In this document: positions 1 through 12,007 of the stretch, in pieces
Numbering within the stretch: the first letter of the stretch is position 1
Layout: each line of letters begins with the position of its first letter
Program-made: the position numbers and the translations under genes
From: Polytrichum commune
Lineage: Eukaryota; Streptophyta; Polytrichopsida; Polytrichales; Polytrichaceae
Reading direction: 5' to 3'
DNA: 64,000 bases
Assembly (NCBI GenBank): GCA_950295325.1
Contig: OX485807.1
Coordinates: forward strand, 14,533,001-14,597,000
Notes under the pieces: model-generated
Told to the model about the DNA's origin: nothing
Seen by the model: the letters and a program-made list of their open reading frames with translations, nothing else
Databases searched by the model: none

Positions 1-299
1 TTAAATTTCCCATGATAACTAGAGTGAAGGTTCCTCTTTTAAGTACAAGATATCAAAATGCAAGTCGAACCCTAGTTCTTGGAGCTATTTCGAGTTATGA
101 TTTCTCAAAGTGAGGGCCATTTTCGTTATTTTGTCCCCTGTGATTTTTAGAGTGCAGGATGCTTCTTACACAGGAGATCATAGGGCAAGTTGAATCATAG
201 TTTGTACAGGTACGTGAGTTTAGTTAAGGATTCTCATAGGACCATATAGATCTGTATTTGTGAGTTTATATACTTGGTGACAGTTGTCAGGTACCTAGA

Positions 300-1100
300 A
301 CCGACTGCAAACAAGGTAGTTTTAGTGGCTATCAGAAGGTCAGTATCATTTTGTTCTTGGTATTAGGAAATCATTTGTTTTTGAAAATTGAAGTACAAAT
401 TGAAATGCCAATGTCATAATCATGGTCAAAGATTGTGGATGTGTCTTCCTTTACCTGCTACAGAAACAGGCGCCATGGTTTGCAACTCTGCGTCAAGATG
501 TGCCATAGCCCGGCATGACATTAAATCTCCATTTGGATAATTTGGTTCGCGAAGAATGCTGTGGAAATAGCTGAGCTGGTTGTGCATTCGGCAACAAAGC
601 AGAGATCTGCAGGCGTACTTGTCTGGCAAGGTGAGTATTTCAAATGTGAATACAACATCATACTTGAATTTGTGTCGGATGACCTGGTGATGATGTTTAG
701 TTGCACATTTTCCTTTTGTTGCTGCTGGCAACCAAATGAGTTCAATCACAAAAGCTGTGTGCCCCCTATTGTGACTTATTGTCAAATGTAATCATGTAAA
801 ATCTGGTCACTGTGGGTCTTCTGTGGTCACTCTTCTCAATTGGAACCCCTTATTTAAGTGGTATATGGCAAGGTTTGTAATTAAGAGCGTCCCAGCATAT
901 GTTACAATGACATTAGACTACATGCTCAAAATATAGACACCATTCGATGTGATCATTAAAGAGAGAGAATCTTCTTTTTGAAATCTTATGCGTTTTGCAT
1001 ATCAACTTCGATTCTTACACTTGAACTGACAATCTGATAATGCAGAGACTGAAGATGTTTGGACTTGTCGTATTCATCATATCCACTCAAGCCTGAACTG
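300..1100. repeat. Diverged segmental duplication, copy 1 (partner about 2690-3690)
   Basis: Matching blocks in the same order include the 'tttggataatttggtt' block, 'agatctgcag', 'tgtggtcactct' and 'gactacatgctcaaaa'. The two copies are clearly diverged and have indels. Between them lie the tRNA pair and both minisatellites. I see no convincing coding sequence in either copy; the short open frames here are not supported by splice signals or a recognisable product. Confidence 0.6.
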
Positions 1101-1339
1101 AAATCGTAAATTTTCCAAAGCCTATTGGATAACTTTTTTTTGTTACATAGAATTTCAGGTCTGGTAAAAGAAAATATTTACACCCCTAAACCGTTTTTAT
1201 AAAAAAATTCTGGTTATTTATTCATCTATCAACAATGAGGCTAGGTGACATGCTCATCCTAGGAGAACTAAGGTATAAAGACGTTAATTGCTCCATGCCA
1301 ACACATCAATAACCCGGTGGTCGAATGGCTCCTCGGGTT

Positions 1340-1412
1340 TCCGTAATAGTCTAGATGGTTAGGATACCTGGCTTTCACCCAGGCGACCCGGGTTCGAGTC
1401 CCGGTTACGGAA
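1340..1412 (+). tRNA. tRNA-Glu (anticodon TTC)
   Basis: The sequence folds as a cloverleaf. The 7-bp acceptor stem is TCCGTAA with TTACGGA and discriminator A. The anticodon loop is CTTTCAC, giving TTC, and the T arm carries GGTTCGAGTCC, which also serves as the Pol III B box. The D arm is AGTCTAGATGGTTAGGAT. No intron is present and CCA is not encoded. All stems appear intact, so it is probably a functional nuclear gene that decodes GAA/GAG. Confidence 0.93.
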
Positions 1413-1416
1413 CGCT

Positions 1417-1421
1417 GCGGG

Positions 1422-1464
<43 letters not shown>

Positions 1465-1489
1465 GCGTGTTCGATCCACGCTCACCGCA
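1417..1489 (+). tRNA. tRNA-Phe (anticodon GAA)
   Basis: From memory the sequence matches the plant nuclear tRNA-Phe consensus: acceptor GCGGGGA, D arm TAGCTCAGTTGGGAGAGC, anticodon loop CTGAAGA (GAA) and T arm GTGTTCGATCCACGC. It starts only 4 nt after the tRNA-Glu, on the same strand, with no T-run between them. A shared primary transcript is therefore likely. Confidence 0.95.
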
Positions 1490-1494
1490 TACCC

Positions 1495-1515
1495 TTTTTG
1501 CTTTTTTGTTTTTTT
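1495..1515 (+). terminator. Pol III terminator T-tracts after the tRNA pair
   Basis: Runs of 5, 6 and 7 T begin 5 nt after tRNA-Phe. RNA polymerase III stops at T runs of four or more. No such run lies between the two tRNAs, which supports a dicistronic precursor. Confidence 0.7.
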
Positions 1516-1645
1516 CTTCTTCTTGAGAATGGAGGTTGCTTCTTTGGTGCAGGAGATCACAGCGCAAATTAAATCATAGCTTTTGCAGCCATTCTGAGAG
1601 AGCTATGAATTTCCAATGTAGACAGCTTGTTAGCGTAAAGAGTGA

Positions 1646-1835
1646 TGAAACTGTGGGTTTGATCCTTCTTTTGGGAATCGAAACCATGGGTTTGATCCTT
1701 CTTTTGGGATACGAAACCGTGGGTTTGATCCTTCTTTTGGAAACAAAACTGTGGGTTTGATCCTTCTTTGGGAAACAAAACTGTGGGCTTGATCCTTCTT
1801 TGGGATACGAAACCGTGGGTTTGATCCTTCTCTAA
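1646..1835. repeat. Minisatellite, 29-30 bp unit, array 1
   Basis: About six head-to-tail copies of a unit around GGGTTTGATCCTTCTTTGGG, with GAAACCGT or AAAACTGT variants. The array gives long repetitive open frames on the minus strand (PKEGSNPQF type) that are artefacts of the repeat. Flanks at 1510-1640 and 1900-2013 are duplicates of each other, so array and flank were copied together. Confidence 0.85.
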
Positions 1836-2013
1836 GAAACCGTTCTATTGAGAGCCTGTTAGCTTGTTGTGTATTAAGAGCCTATTAGAACCTTTTGGTT
1901 TTTTTTTGGGGAGTGGAAGTTGCTTCTTGGGTGCAGAAGATCACAGCGCAAATTAAATCATAGCTTTTGCAGCGATTGTGAGAGAGCTATGAATTCCCAA
2001 TGTAGACAGCTTA

Positions 2014-2305
2014 TGAAACTGTGGGTTTGATCATTTTTTGGGAAACGAAACCGTGTGTTTGATCCTTTGTTGGGAAACGAAACCGTGGGTTTGATCCTTT
2101 GTTGGGAAACGAAACCGTGGGTTTGATCCTCCTTTGGGAAATGAAACCGTGGGTTTGATCCTCCTTTGGGAAACGGAACCGTGGATTTGATCCTTCTTTG
2201 GGAAACGAAACCGTGGGTTTGATCCTTCTTTGGGATATGAAACTGTGGGTTCGATCCTTCTTTGGGATACAAAATTGTGGGTTCGATCCTTCTTTGGGAA
2301 ACCGT
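2014..2305. repeat. Minisatellite, 29-30 bp unit, array 2
   Basis: About ten copies of the same unit as array 1, preceded by the same roughly 110-bp flank (block 'cacagcgcaaattaaatcat'). A weaker third relative of the flank is at about 155-205. No gene is seen from here to about 2690. Confidence 0.85.
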
Positions 2306-2689
2306 TCTATTAAGAGCTTGTTAGCGTGTTGTGTATTAGAGCCTATTTTGAAAGTTGAGTAAAGCTTTTGGGACCTACTCTTTCCACTTCTCAAATTTTG
2401 AGAGAATTTTAAGATCGAAAATAGGGTATGCTCATGGGACTTCCCGTCGTGTATCCTCGATCAGCCTATGCAACGCTAGCTTGGCCCACACATCCTAGTA
2501 GGACATGCTAGATAGCCAATTTTTATTAGCCGGACACCACTATGTATGATAATTTAAGCATTAAGAAAACTTGGGTTGGGTGACTTTGTGTTGATTCTCA
2601 TAAACACAGGGTTTGGGACTAAACCCATGGATTCATCTGCTTTACTTTAAAAGACGACTATTCATGATGGGTTGGTTTTTATGCACTGA

Positions 2690-3690
2690 AAACAACCCCA
2701 AACAAGGTAGTTTTAGTGGCAACGACTTGGTCTGCATCACTCAGGTTGTGGTTAATTGGAATCGGATTTTTTGCAGATTGAAATGCCAATGTCATAATAC
2801 TGGCCAAAGAGGCTACATGGATCCAAGCTTTGCATGTCTACCTCAAGTTGAGTGAAAGTCGCAAGGCTGGCGCCATTTTCGGGTCTTGGTGTCTGGGAAC
2901 AGATTCTTTGCAAGTTGACGTGCTAACCTGGATATACTGGTGAAAGATTGTGGATGCGCTTGTCTTTACCTCCTACAAAAAAACACGACCCAAGCTGTGC
3001 ACGTCTCCATCGAGATGAGTGCAAGCGACGATTTGCTTCTCGGTGTTTAGAATCAGATTCTTCACAATTTGAAATGCTAATCTTGAGATACTGGCCAATG
3101 ATTGTGAATGTGCCGTTTCTTTACCTGCTATGTACCTGAAAAATGTGAGCCAAGCTTTGCATCTCTCCATTCAGTTGAGCGATAACCCTGCACGATATCA
3201 TATCTTGGTGCACAATCAGAATACATGTGTGTCAATCTAATATGGATAATTTGGTTTGCGGATAGTGCTGTAGAAATAGCAGAGCTCAATCAGCATTGGG
3301 GCAAGCCCACAGATCTGCAGTTGTCCTCATCTGACTAGATGACTGAAACATGAATGCGAGGAGATACATGGGTCTTATGTGGTCACTCTCCTTAATTGAG
3401 CACCTATACATGACGGTATATGACCAGGTTTGTAGTTAAAAAGGCATAAAAAGAGACATGCATTCCAAATGATATTGGACTACATGCTCAAAAGATAGAT
3501 GCCGTTCTAGGTTCGATAGTTGAGAAAAAGAAGACTTCTTATTCCTTTCACATGTCAACTCTGATTCTGGAACTTGACATAACAATCTTTGTCACTTGCA
3601 TTGCTAACTGGATGAGACAATTTCCCGAGCAGATACAGTTACCAGAAATGTCTTACAGCGGATTGGTGCAACTCAGGTATGCAACTTATC
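2690..3690. repeat. Diverged segmental duplication, copy 2
   Basis: This is the partner of 300-1100. It also contains internal re-duplications of a block beginning 'attgtggatg' (about 2947, 3101) followed by 'tttacct'. No tRNA lies in this copy. From here to 3945 there is only the probable 3' flank or UTR of the acyltransferase gene. Confidence 0.55.
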
Positions 3691-3945
3691 CAATCATGCC
3701 TGAACTGAGAAGCTAAACGTTCACAGTTTGCTTCTTGGTACCTGTTAATCAATTCCATCTATCATTTGCAGTGAGATTAGTGACACAATTTCCACAAGAA
3801 GAACATGGAAATGTGCACAACTGTGGACATATTGGGTGAATAGCGTCCGCCTTAATTGATGTGATAAGTTGAGGGCAGAAGGAATTATGATGACAACCAA
3901 TGATTGAGACCATTGTCTCCAGTACAAGAGAATGCTTCATTTGAG

Positions 3946-6878
3946 TTATGGTAAAAACTCAACTAGATAGCTCATCATGGACTCAACAAAAGCCTGCATC
4001 TGCACACGAGAATGTAAAGGTGCAGGATAGACATTGGCACAATGAAGCTCACCATTGCGGATCGTATCAAAAATGGCAAGGGATGGACCTACACCGTGAA
4101 TTGATGAGCATCCAACGTAGTCTTTCAGACCCAACACAGAAGCCAGCTCTTCGAGGTCTTCAGATACCATAGTGTCCCGGAATGTTACAAGGAGAGAGGT
4201 GCGAAGAGAACTTGAGGGTGTGAGGTTAGGGTGACAAATGGCTTGGTACATGAGGTAGTTTAGGTCGCCCATATCTGTGAAGTGCTTGCGGTTGTTCATG
4301 GCATTGTCCAGTGAATCTGAGCATTTTCTTGCAAGTTCCCAGAACTCAATTGCTTCATTTAGGTGGTGGGTGCACATGAGTGCTGAATGATAGAAACCTG
4401 GCAAACACAGCAAAGGATGTTGTTGTGGTTAGACATCCTTTTGACATGACCAACTGCTTGATGTAATCATTGCATGCTATGGACTCTAATTGAATGACAA
4501 TATACACCATGTTTCGCCTCAAAAAGCACTTTGAAAGGTTGTTTATGGTCCCCTCTCAATTTTCTCTCTGGATCTTTGGCCTTGATACTCTCTAGTGGTG
4601 CCATATGAGCATGAACAACCATCCTCAGGGTGGTTAAACACGCAGAGTAATTGGGTCGATGGGGTAGAGGGCGGGTGTGGTTGTGGTTAACATTTAACAT
4701 GCCACAACCACAACGACTATTGCGTGTTCAAAATCCACACCTCCTACATAGAAATAATTCCACCTGATTATGAAGCCAACTTATACCAAACAAGAGTATC
4801 ACAAAATCTCAAAATGATGAGTGGAGTACATACCAACAGTGGCGTCAGTGAGTATAGGATTCAAGTATCTGCGGCAATCAACAAGGCTGATGACAGCAAA
4901 GTGCTCAGCTCGGTTCTCCAGCTTCTTTGCCTTTGCAGCTGCTTTCAAACCTGCTGCACAGATAGCTCCATACATGCTCGTTTTTGCTTTGGTGCATGCC
5001 TGCACAGGAACAAAGCTCTTACGACACTCCCATGACAAACTAATAAAAGAAGTGAAATACAGTCCTCAGGACATCCCTGTAACATACCCAAAGTCCTATA
5101 CAAGTTAACTATTCACAATTGGCCTGCCTCATCATGACCTTGTCTCTACGGTTGCCTGTTCAATTATACCACGGATACATAGATTACAAAGAAACCTTAC
5201 CTGCAAAAGGGCTTGTGTATGATTGTAGCTCAGGGAGGACCGAATCAATTCAGTTCTACGTGGTGCATTTGGGTCCTCAAAGGGTAACAATGCGTGTCGC
5301 CTTGAACCTAAAGAATATCCAAGCAGATCAATTCCATGTGCCCAGAAAGGCTTGTTTGCCTTCCCCGGAGGTATTGCAGCCTCAACAGGTATTAATTGAA
5401 AACCATTGCCTTCCTCCTTTCCTGTTGATGGCAAACATCAGCTTTTACATTAATGTGTATATTTGCAGCTCAGGGAGGACCGATTCAATTCAGGTATATG
5501 TGGTGAGATTTGAAATATTCGAGCAGACCAATTCCATGTTCCCAGAAAGGCTTTGCATCCCCCCAAGGTATCCCAGGCTCAACTTGAAAGCATTAATTTC
5601 CATGAAATATTCAGAAATCTCAGAGTACGAAAGAAAGAGTAATCCTATACTCAAGATGACCATTAAAAGTTAACGGAAACTCAAAGAACTTGCCTGTTGA
5701 TACTTCAACTTGCAGTAGGCCACTGATTTCTGCCTCTGAATTCGGAACAACAAGTTCCCCTCTACTGATGTTGAGAAGAGCTTTCAAGATATCTGAGAAA
5801 ACAGTGCCAGCAGAGACTCTATCACAAGCCGCTGTGTGCACTCTCAGAATCATAAGGGAGTGGTTTTGAGGCAAGCGGTATAGGCGCACTAAAAATAATT
5901 GCACTGGTTCCACAGAGTGCTCCCTCTCAGGCCACAAATTGATGTTTAACTCATCCTCCACATATCTCAGCCACCCTTGGCCATCGTTTTCTGGCCTCAA
6001 ATCGTCTACATTCAGTTCTTCGAGTACCTCAACTTTGACAATCGGCTTGGGGCAGACCTGAAAGGCGGGTTTTCCGTGGATCCAAACGAGCTGCGATCGA
6101 AGGCGAGGGTGCTGGAGCTGCAACACCATCCATCGAATCAAAATAGAAACTTAGCACATCTACTTGTCCTAAACTTCACAATCCGTTATACATATTTCCA
6201 TCTACTCGATAAGACGCTCTCAGTCTTCTCTATCCTTGCAAAAATTATGACCTAATTACAGCAGACGGGAAAAATCAAGTATTTCGATTGTAGACCATAA
6301 AACGGGAACATACGCAATGAACGCCCTTCAATTTGGGAAGATCATTGATAGATCTTTCTAAAAATCCTTACAACTGCAACCTGAGCCACATTACTAATTA
6401 CAGGCAAGGACTGGATATACAAACCAATCGAGAATTTTTGTGCATATTTGAGGGTTTGGTATGATATTCAATATCAAAAATAATAATAATAATAGTATCC
6501 AGAGAAAAGAATAACAGGTGGAGATTACAAGAGCTACAAGAGGACGCCATAACTGAGAACAACCACACCTCCTGTAGGAAACCGTCAGATATAAGGAGCA
6601 CTGACCTGCACAACATCAATGGCAGTTTGTAGGCTCGGCAAATCAAGTGGACGTGAGAAAAGAAATCCAAGAACAGTAATGCCTGTTCCACCTCCCACTG
6701 CTCTGCACCAGTTATGCTCAGTGTCACCCAGCATCCGATCATAGGGTCCCTCAAGACAGACCTCCTCCTCTTTGCAGTCTGAGCTTGAGCTGCCATTACT
6801 GGTCTGCTCATAATCTTGACAAGCGTCTTGCTGCTTGTCAAGGAAGCCCTCCTCGGGCTTCAATATCTCCACAGTCAT
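3946..6878 (-). CDS. Condensation/alcohol-acetyltransferase-like acyltransferase, five exons
   Basis: Exons on the minus strand are 6878-6606, 6117-5704, 5380-5201, 4999-4834 and 4397-3946, with GT donors and AG acceptors. The total is 1485 nt, an exact 495 codons including TAA, which supports the model. The protein belongs to the CoA-dependent acyltransferase/condensation fold (chloramphenicol acetyltransferase-like). The N-terminal part has RMLGDTEHNW and then LQHPRLRSQL. The catalytic-loop region is VHTAACDR at about residues 184-191. The middle has GKANKPFWAHG and GYSLGSRRH, then YGAICAAGLKA and LVDCRRYLNP. The C-terminus has SSIHGVGPSLAIFD and the YPAPLHS segment. The HHxxxD motif here reads HTAACD, so the usual catalytic second His is Thr. 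The weakest junction is exon 2 to 3 (donor GTATCA). Substrate unknown; in such families it would be an acyl-CoA plus an alcohol or amine. The ATG at 6878 follows an in-frame open stretch, so the true start could lie upstream. Confidence 0.8.
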
Positions 6879-6892
6879 CGTGACCTGTAGAG

Positions 6893-7362
6893 GACCTGTA
6901 CTATACAGACAATTTTTCTTGTCAAATTCGTTTCGCATTGTAGAACAAGGAACAAAGCTTCTTATGAGACAATGTTTTGTGCAAATCGGAGGCACTCAAG
7001 ACAGACCTCCACGAGGTTCATTAGGATACTATAATCGTTTATCGAGCATCATCCACTTGGATTCATCTATCGACCATTACCTACTTCAACGAAATTAAAC
7101 TGCACTGCCTTCGGTGAGGAAGATTAGCTTCGGCGACCTGTACCATACAGACTCTTTTCTTGTCAAAGTCGATTCGCATTTTAGAACAAGGAACAAAGAA
7201 GCTTCTTATGTGACAATAGTTTGTGCAAATCGGAGGCACCCAAGACAGCTGACCTGCAAGAGGTTCATTGGAATAAGATAAACTTTTTATCGAGCATCAT
7301 CTACTTGCATTCTGTGCAAGTTAATAATCTGTGCACTACTGTTGGTGAGGAGGATTAGGTTC
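6893..7362. repeat. Tandem duplication (about 235 bp x2) at the 5' end of the acyltransferase gene
   Basis: Unit 1 is 6893-7134 and unit 2 is 7135-7362. They share blocks such as 'agaacaaggaacaaag', 'gtgcaaatcggaggcac' and 'ttatcgagcatcat'. The duplication lies just upstream of the chosen ATG on the minus strand, in probable promoter or 5' UTR sequence. From 7363 to 8325 I see no further recognisable gene. Confidence 0.75.
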
Positions 7363-8325
7363 GAAGACAGGCAAATCCGCCTTCCAGCGCCTTCGCACCA
7401 AGTCAGAGGAGGCATTAGGGTCAATTCAAGAAACCGAAACTACTGCTAAATTGGAGAGCAAACGGAGCGGACTTGGATGCCACGACGCCACAGAGACGTC
7501 GACTGTCGCAAACGGCATCCAGGAGATTATAATATCCAGATAATTGTGGCGGTCATCTATTCTCCTGTTAAAGCGACTCGAGAGGTCAGGAATTTTGCCA
7601 AAGAGTTTCGAAACTTCGACACTGCTCTCACTCTGCTGCATTACAGAGGAACATCCAGCATCCCTCACATCGACATACTATGAATGAGCGCAGACTCGCT
7701 AAACACAAAATTCTTTGAACGTAATTACTATACTGGACTGTGAGGAATAATGCAATGTGTCTGCACCAGATAAGGTAAAACAGCGGAGAGGTAAGAAGTG
7801 TTCCACGAACCCTCTATTTACAGCTCGCAAGAACCACTGCACTGGTAACGGAAAATGAAAGAGGAAACGGGAGAAGACAAGCTTTGGCTTGTCTTCTCCA
7901 ATCGCCTCGACAAAGGATCCTCCTCAGTCGGTGATTCCGGTGGCTTTCGTGAGGGACTCGCTATGGCTCCAAGCTCGCTGCATGAACAGAACGCAATTTG
8001 TTATGAGATAAGAGAGATTTTCCAGAAAGACTGTTAATAGTAAAAAAAAAGGATGGTCGTATTCCACCGCTGCAGCAAAGAGATACAGATCTGTCAAAAA
8101 AACCTTTGTCCAGGAGACCTGAGCCTTCTTCAAAACGCGAATGGCTCCTATGAACACTTCAAAAAAATTCGAAGTTAAAAAGATTACTTCTAAGAGGAGA
8201 CATCCCTGGAACGGCGCGAGGAACAAGAACTCTTTCTAGATGCGAATAAGCAAGTGAATGACATACGAAATGTGGGGAAGACAAAGAAATTAAAATAACC
8301 AAAACTTAATAAGCACACTAAGCAA

Positions 8326-9045
8326 ACACACTCTACGTGAATCAGAAGTGGAAAATTGAGAAATCTCTACAAACTGAAAAGTTCACTACAAACAACAACC
8401 TACGTGGCAGTAATAAAAATCATCGAAGGTTGGTCTGAGAAACGTGCAATAATATGATGAGGAAGACAGACAAATTCAAGAACCTGATTCATTCAGTCCG
8501 GACAGACGGCACAGATCAAGGCCCCATGACTGCGCAAGGACTCCTCACAATGCCAATACTTAAAAAGCAGGTTGTGACGACAATGACAAGATTGATCACA
8601 GCTTTGTTTGGCTAATGTCTACGCAATTCCTTCCCCCTGTGGAAGAAGGGCATAGCCGTGACGGGAAGACCAAGCAAGTACAGTAAGCAAAGCTAATGAG
8701 AACACTCTAAGTGAGTACACACAGGTGGAACACTGAGAGATCTTTACAACACCGAAAAGTTCATGATAAACAACAAACTACATAGCAGTGATAAAAATCA
8801 CCGAAAGTTGATCTGAGAAACGTGCAATAATATGATGAGGAAGAGACAAATTGAAGAACCTGCTTCATTCAGTCCGGACAGATTACAGAACATCAAGGCT
8901 CCATAATCGCTCACGGACGAGTCACTGTGCCAGAACTTAAGCATAAGCAGCTTGTGACGAAAGTGATAAATTTGATCACAGGTTTGATTGCCAATTTTCT
9001 ACGCAACTCCTCCCTCCCTGTGGAAGACGGACATGGCCGTGACGA
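8326..9045. repeat. Tandem duplication, about 345 bp x2
   Basis: Unit 1 is about 8326-8668 and unit 2 is about 8701-9045. Shared blocks include 'gaaacgtgcaataatatgat', 'cattcagtccggacag' and 'ggccgtgacg'/'agccgtgacg'. It is non-coding as far as I can see. 9046-10150 holds no gene I can support. Confidence 0.75.
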
Positions 9046-10152
9046 TGGCAAAGAGCGATAAGAAACTTTTTACCGAGTAAGGAAAGGAAGAGGTAAGGCA
9101 GGTTGGTGAGGTTAAAATGGCTGCGAGGTCAGCGGAGAATGTTACAGCACTAAATGCTCATCGTGCGACACATCGGACGATCACAGATTCTTCACTTATC
9201 CCTGGAGAGATAAGGATAAGACAACCTTCGCAGGCAGGCAGGCAGCAGGCACCGAATGCCATTTAGTTCTGACATTAAAAATAAAACCCTGGCGAGTACA
9301 CTCCGGAGTCGGAGTCGGATCAAACAATTCTGCTGATGAATTCGTACCTGGGAAAAGAGAAAAAGTGCAAAAGTCTCACACATAACCTACCTGTTCCACA
9401 ACAGCATCTGATTGGCCTGGACGTGGAAAAACTTTGGCAACTCGCTATTCAAGCGGCCACACTGAGAAATCCAGGTCATCTGGAGATGGGAAAAGACTAG
9501 CAACAAAACCAAGCAGCTCGCTGCAGCCTCCGATCGCCAGAGTCTTTGTTGCCGATACAAATACTGCTCAATCTTCCGAATTGAATGAACATTGCGTCTT
9601 CACGTCGCCTAAATTTCTCAAAATTGGCTTTATCACGCATCATCCTCGAGGTGGATTCAGCGGGTCGTAAGCTCAGACACGTGCAAGAAATCCCGGGTTA
9701 ATTATAGGTACCTTGTGAAGAGGAGTTTGCAGAATTATCCTGAAACTTACGCTTCTTATCCTCCAAAGAGTCAGTTTATGATACTACAGTACTGACACGT
9801 AACACAGATCTACTGTACGTTTAAGTCTGATTTGGCACATCTTTGCCTAACTTCAATTCCCACGTCATCTCTTAATCGGTTGTGTCCCATCACATTGTGA
9901 CACGTGGTTCTTGGAGCAATGATTAGTTAAGTAATGCTTAATCTGACTCACTGCCCACACATAGGGCGAAGAGCACAACCATAGAAAGCATGAGTGGTCG
10001 TGCTATTGGTGGGATATATGTAATCTTCCGCCTACGCATTTGTATATCCCAAGAACCTTTGGAGTGCATAGAGTCTTATCTAGTTAATAGTGCATGTTTG
10101 AGAAAGCGCAAAAATGTGGTATTATCAAAAAGTTTCACTTTCTTAAACATGG

Positions 10153-10250
10153 CCATAACATTATTCAGATCCATAACATTGTTTTGTGGGATTGACGGTA
10201 TTCCTGGATATTCCCCACATTTTATTTTGAATAATGTTTTGACATTTGGG
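10153..10250. repeat. Foldback-type repeat, related to 12995-13152
   Basis: It begins 'cataacattattcagatcc' and ends with the inverse 'gaataatgttttg'. The inner part 'tgttttgtgggattgac' matches the foldback element at 12995-13152, so the two are members of one small repeat family. Confidence 0.5.
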
Positions 10251-10315
10251 ACCCAATTGTCATGATATTAGGACTCTCTCTAAAAGCAAGGAATCTTTCA
10301 ACTAACTCGCTACTA

Positions 10316-10531
10316 CATTGCTTATCCCACTTAGTGCGTGTCATTATTTGGAGTTACACATTGTAATAATATCGTACTCGTAGTTCAGTTTGTACTAACT
10401 AATGTTGAATAGGTTGTTTGGACATTATAGAACAAAAATGACTCTTCTTGGTAAGACATTACATTTTCATTAAATAAGTGTAGCGTTGCGTAACTCCGAA
10501 TAGTAACACGCACTAATTGGGATAGTCAATG
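10316..10531. mobile_element. MITE, 216 bp, TA target duplication
   Basis: The terminal inverted repeats are about 45 bp: left 'cattgcttatcccacttag' and right, reverse-complemented, 'cattgactatcccaattag'. Both continue into GTGCGTG and an ATT(T/C)GGAGTTAC block. Each end is flanked by TA. The related element at 61377-61574 shares the TTTGGAGT block and an internal 'ggttgtttggacatt'. There is no coding capacity. TA duplications point to Tc1/mariner-type mobilisation, but I do not recognise the family. Confidence 0.65.
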
Positions 10532-10697
10532 TACTTGTTGTCTGCAATTTTTGGAACTATTTCAAAAATTGTTAAGTAAAGTTCAAACTTGCAACTTGAA
10601 TCTTCAAGTTGGCATAGTCTAAATTGAGAATTTAGGCAACATGCATATCAATATGTCATCACATGTGCTGCATTTGTATTTAGGGTCCATTTGCACT

Positions 10698-11043
10698 CTC
10701 GGGGGGGGGGGGTAGTCATTGGTTGGAGTAGCAATATACGTGCGAACAAATGATAGGGTATTTTAAAAACATGGGGGCTAAAAATTATAAATGGACTTAA
10801 GAGTAATATAGGGTATCAAAAATGGCACTAGACATCTTTAAAGTACTATAGGGTATGGAATAAAAGGTAATTTGGAATTATAAGTAATGCAAGCCATTTT
10901 TCTATTAACCCAAAGTAGAAATTTACATAATGTTAGCATGTGAAAAAAAGAAGAGAATTGAAAGTAATACCCCCCTATAAAATAGTGGTTGTTCGCACCT
11001 ATATCCTTAACTTTTTAACACACTGCCCCCCCCCCCCCCCAAG
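10698..11043. mobile_element. Poly-G-ended MITE, copy 1 (346 bp)
   Basis: It starts CTC followed by a run of at least 10 G, and ends in a run of at least 14 C followed by AAG. It is flanked by a perfect 8-bp duplication, TTTGCACT (10690-10697 and 11044-11051). The interior is nearly identical to the inverted copy at 25015-25365. An 8-bp target duplication fits hAT or P-type transposases; the homopolymer-rich termini are unusual. No coding capacity. Confidence 0.8.
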
Positions 11044-11073
11044 TTTGCACTTCATGCTCAAGGCTTCGGTTAG

Positions 11074-11746
11074 AATAAGTGGACCACCTGGTGAGAGAAT
11101 CAATTAACATATGAGGCAATTAACCTATATGAGAGCTAATCAATATCATGTCCGCACCACCTAGTTAAAATTAAGGTTTAAATATAAGTTATAAAACTAA
11201 AAGTTAGCCAATAATTTTTGGAACCTTGTTTTTGTGGAGAAAATCTTAACTTGTACATACCCCTAATGCTAACTAACTTATTACAAATGTTCTATTTATT
11301 TCTTGATTGCCCGCCTCTCATTTCCTCCATCTCTTCTCCGTCCACTACGAGGTGGACCACAATATTTCTAACTTAATCCTAAATTAGCATACATTTCAAG
11401 TCATAAATATCTTTTTATTGTTTAAGTATTAATATAATAACATTCTCAATGTTCAAAATGAGATAAATACTACTTAAGCATAATTTTAATATTTCATTCC
11501 AAGTTAATTAATGAAACACAAATGGTGTGGGCCACAAAAATCATAATGTTCATAATTAGTGTTAAGTTCAAAATTTAGGCAAATTGAGTAAAACTTTGAT
11601 CAGTCAACCTTAATCTTCTCATTTTACCTAGGTGGTGTGGGTGATTTTACCATGATTTTAGCTAGCTAACCTTTTGGTTAGCTAATCTTCACTAACTTGT
11701 AAGTTAGTTGATCCTCTTAACTAGGTGGTGCAGGTGGACCCTTATT
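11074..11746. mobile_element. Inverted-repeat element, candidate MITE
   Basis: The left end 'aataagtggaccacctggtg' and the right end 'aggtggacccttatt' are inverted relatives. Further inverted matches lie inside (GAGAGAATCAATTAAC against GTTAGTTGATCCTCTTAAC). Several internal copies of a GGTGGTG(C/T)(G/A)GGTG motif occur. I could not define a target duplication, so the ends are approximate. Confidence 0.4.
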
Positions 11747-12007
11747 GAGGTAAATGTAAACGAAAAAATGTTTGGCAAAAGTTCCATTGTATTCCATGGG
11801 TCCCCTCTTGAGACTTGTTTCATTAGCATTAGTATCCCTCTCTCCCATGTCGTTGAAAGGATATAGCATAAGGAAAATAATAAAACATAAAATTCAAGGG
11901 TTCAAACATTGTGTTGCGATAGGAAATCTACGATGAAACATATGCAGAAACCATATTGAAAATCATACCTTCCTTGCTTTAGTAATGGTTACCAGAAGTG
12001 CATGTTT

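Noticed and set aside
1569-2394. Minus-strand open frames rich in PKEGSNPQF/PKKDQTHGF
   Set aside because: They are translations of the 29-30 bp minisatellite and end at the array edges.
9434-9670. Plus-strand frame of 78 codons (MATRYSSGHTEKS)
   Set aside because: No splice or homology support; could not be separated from chance.
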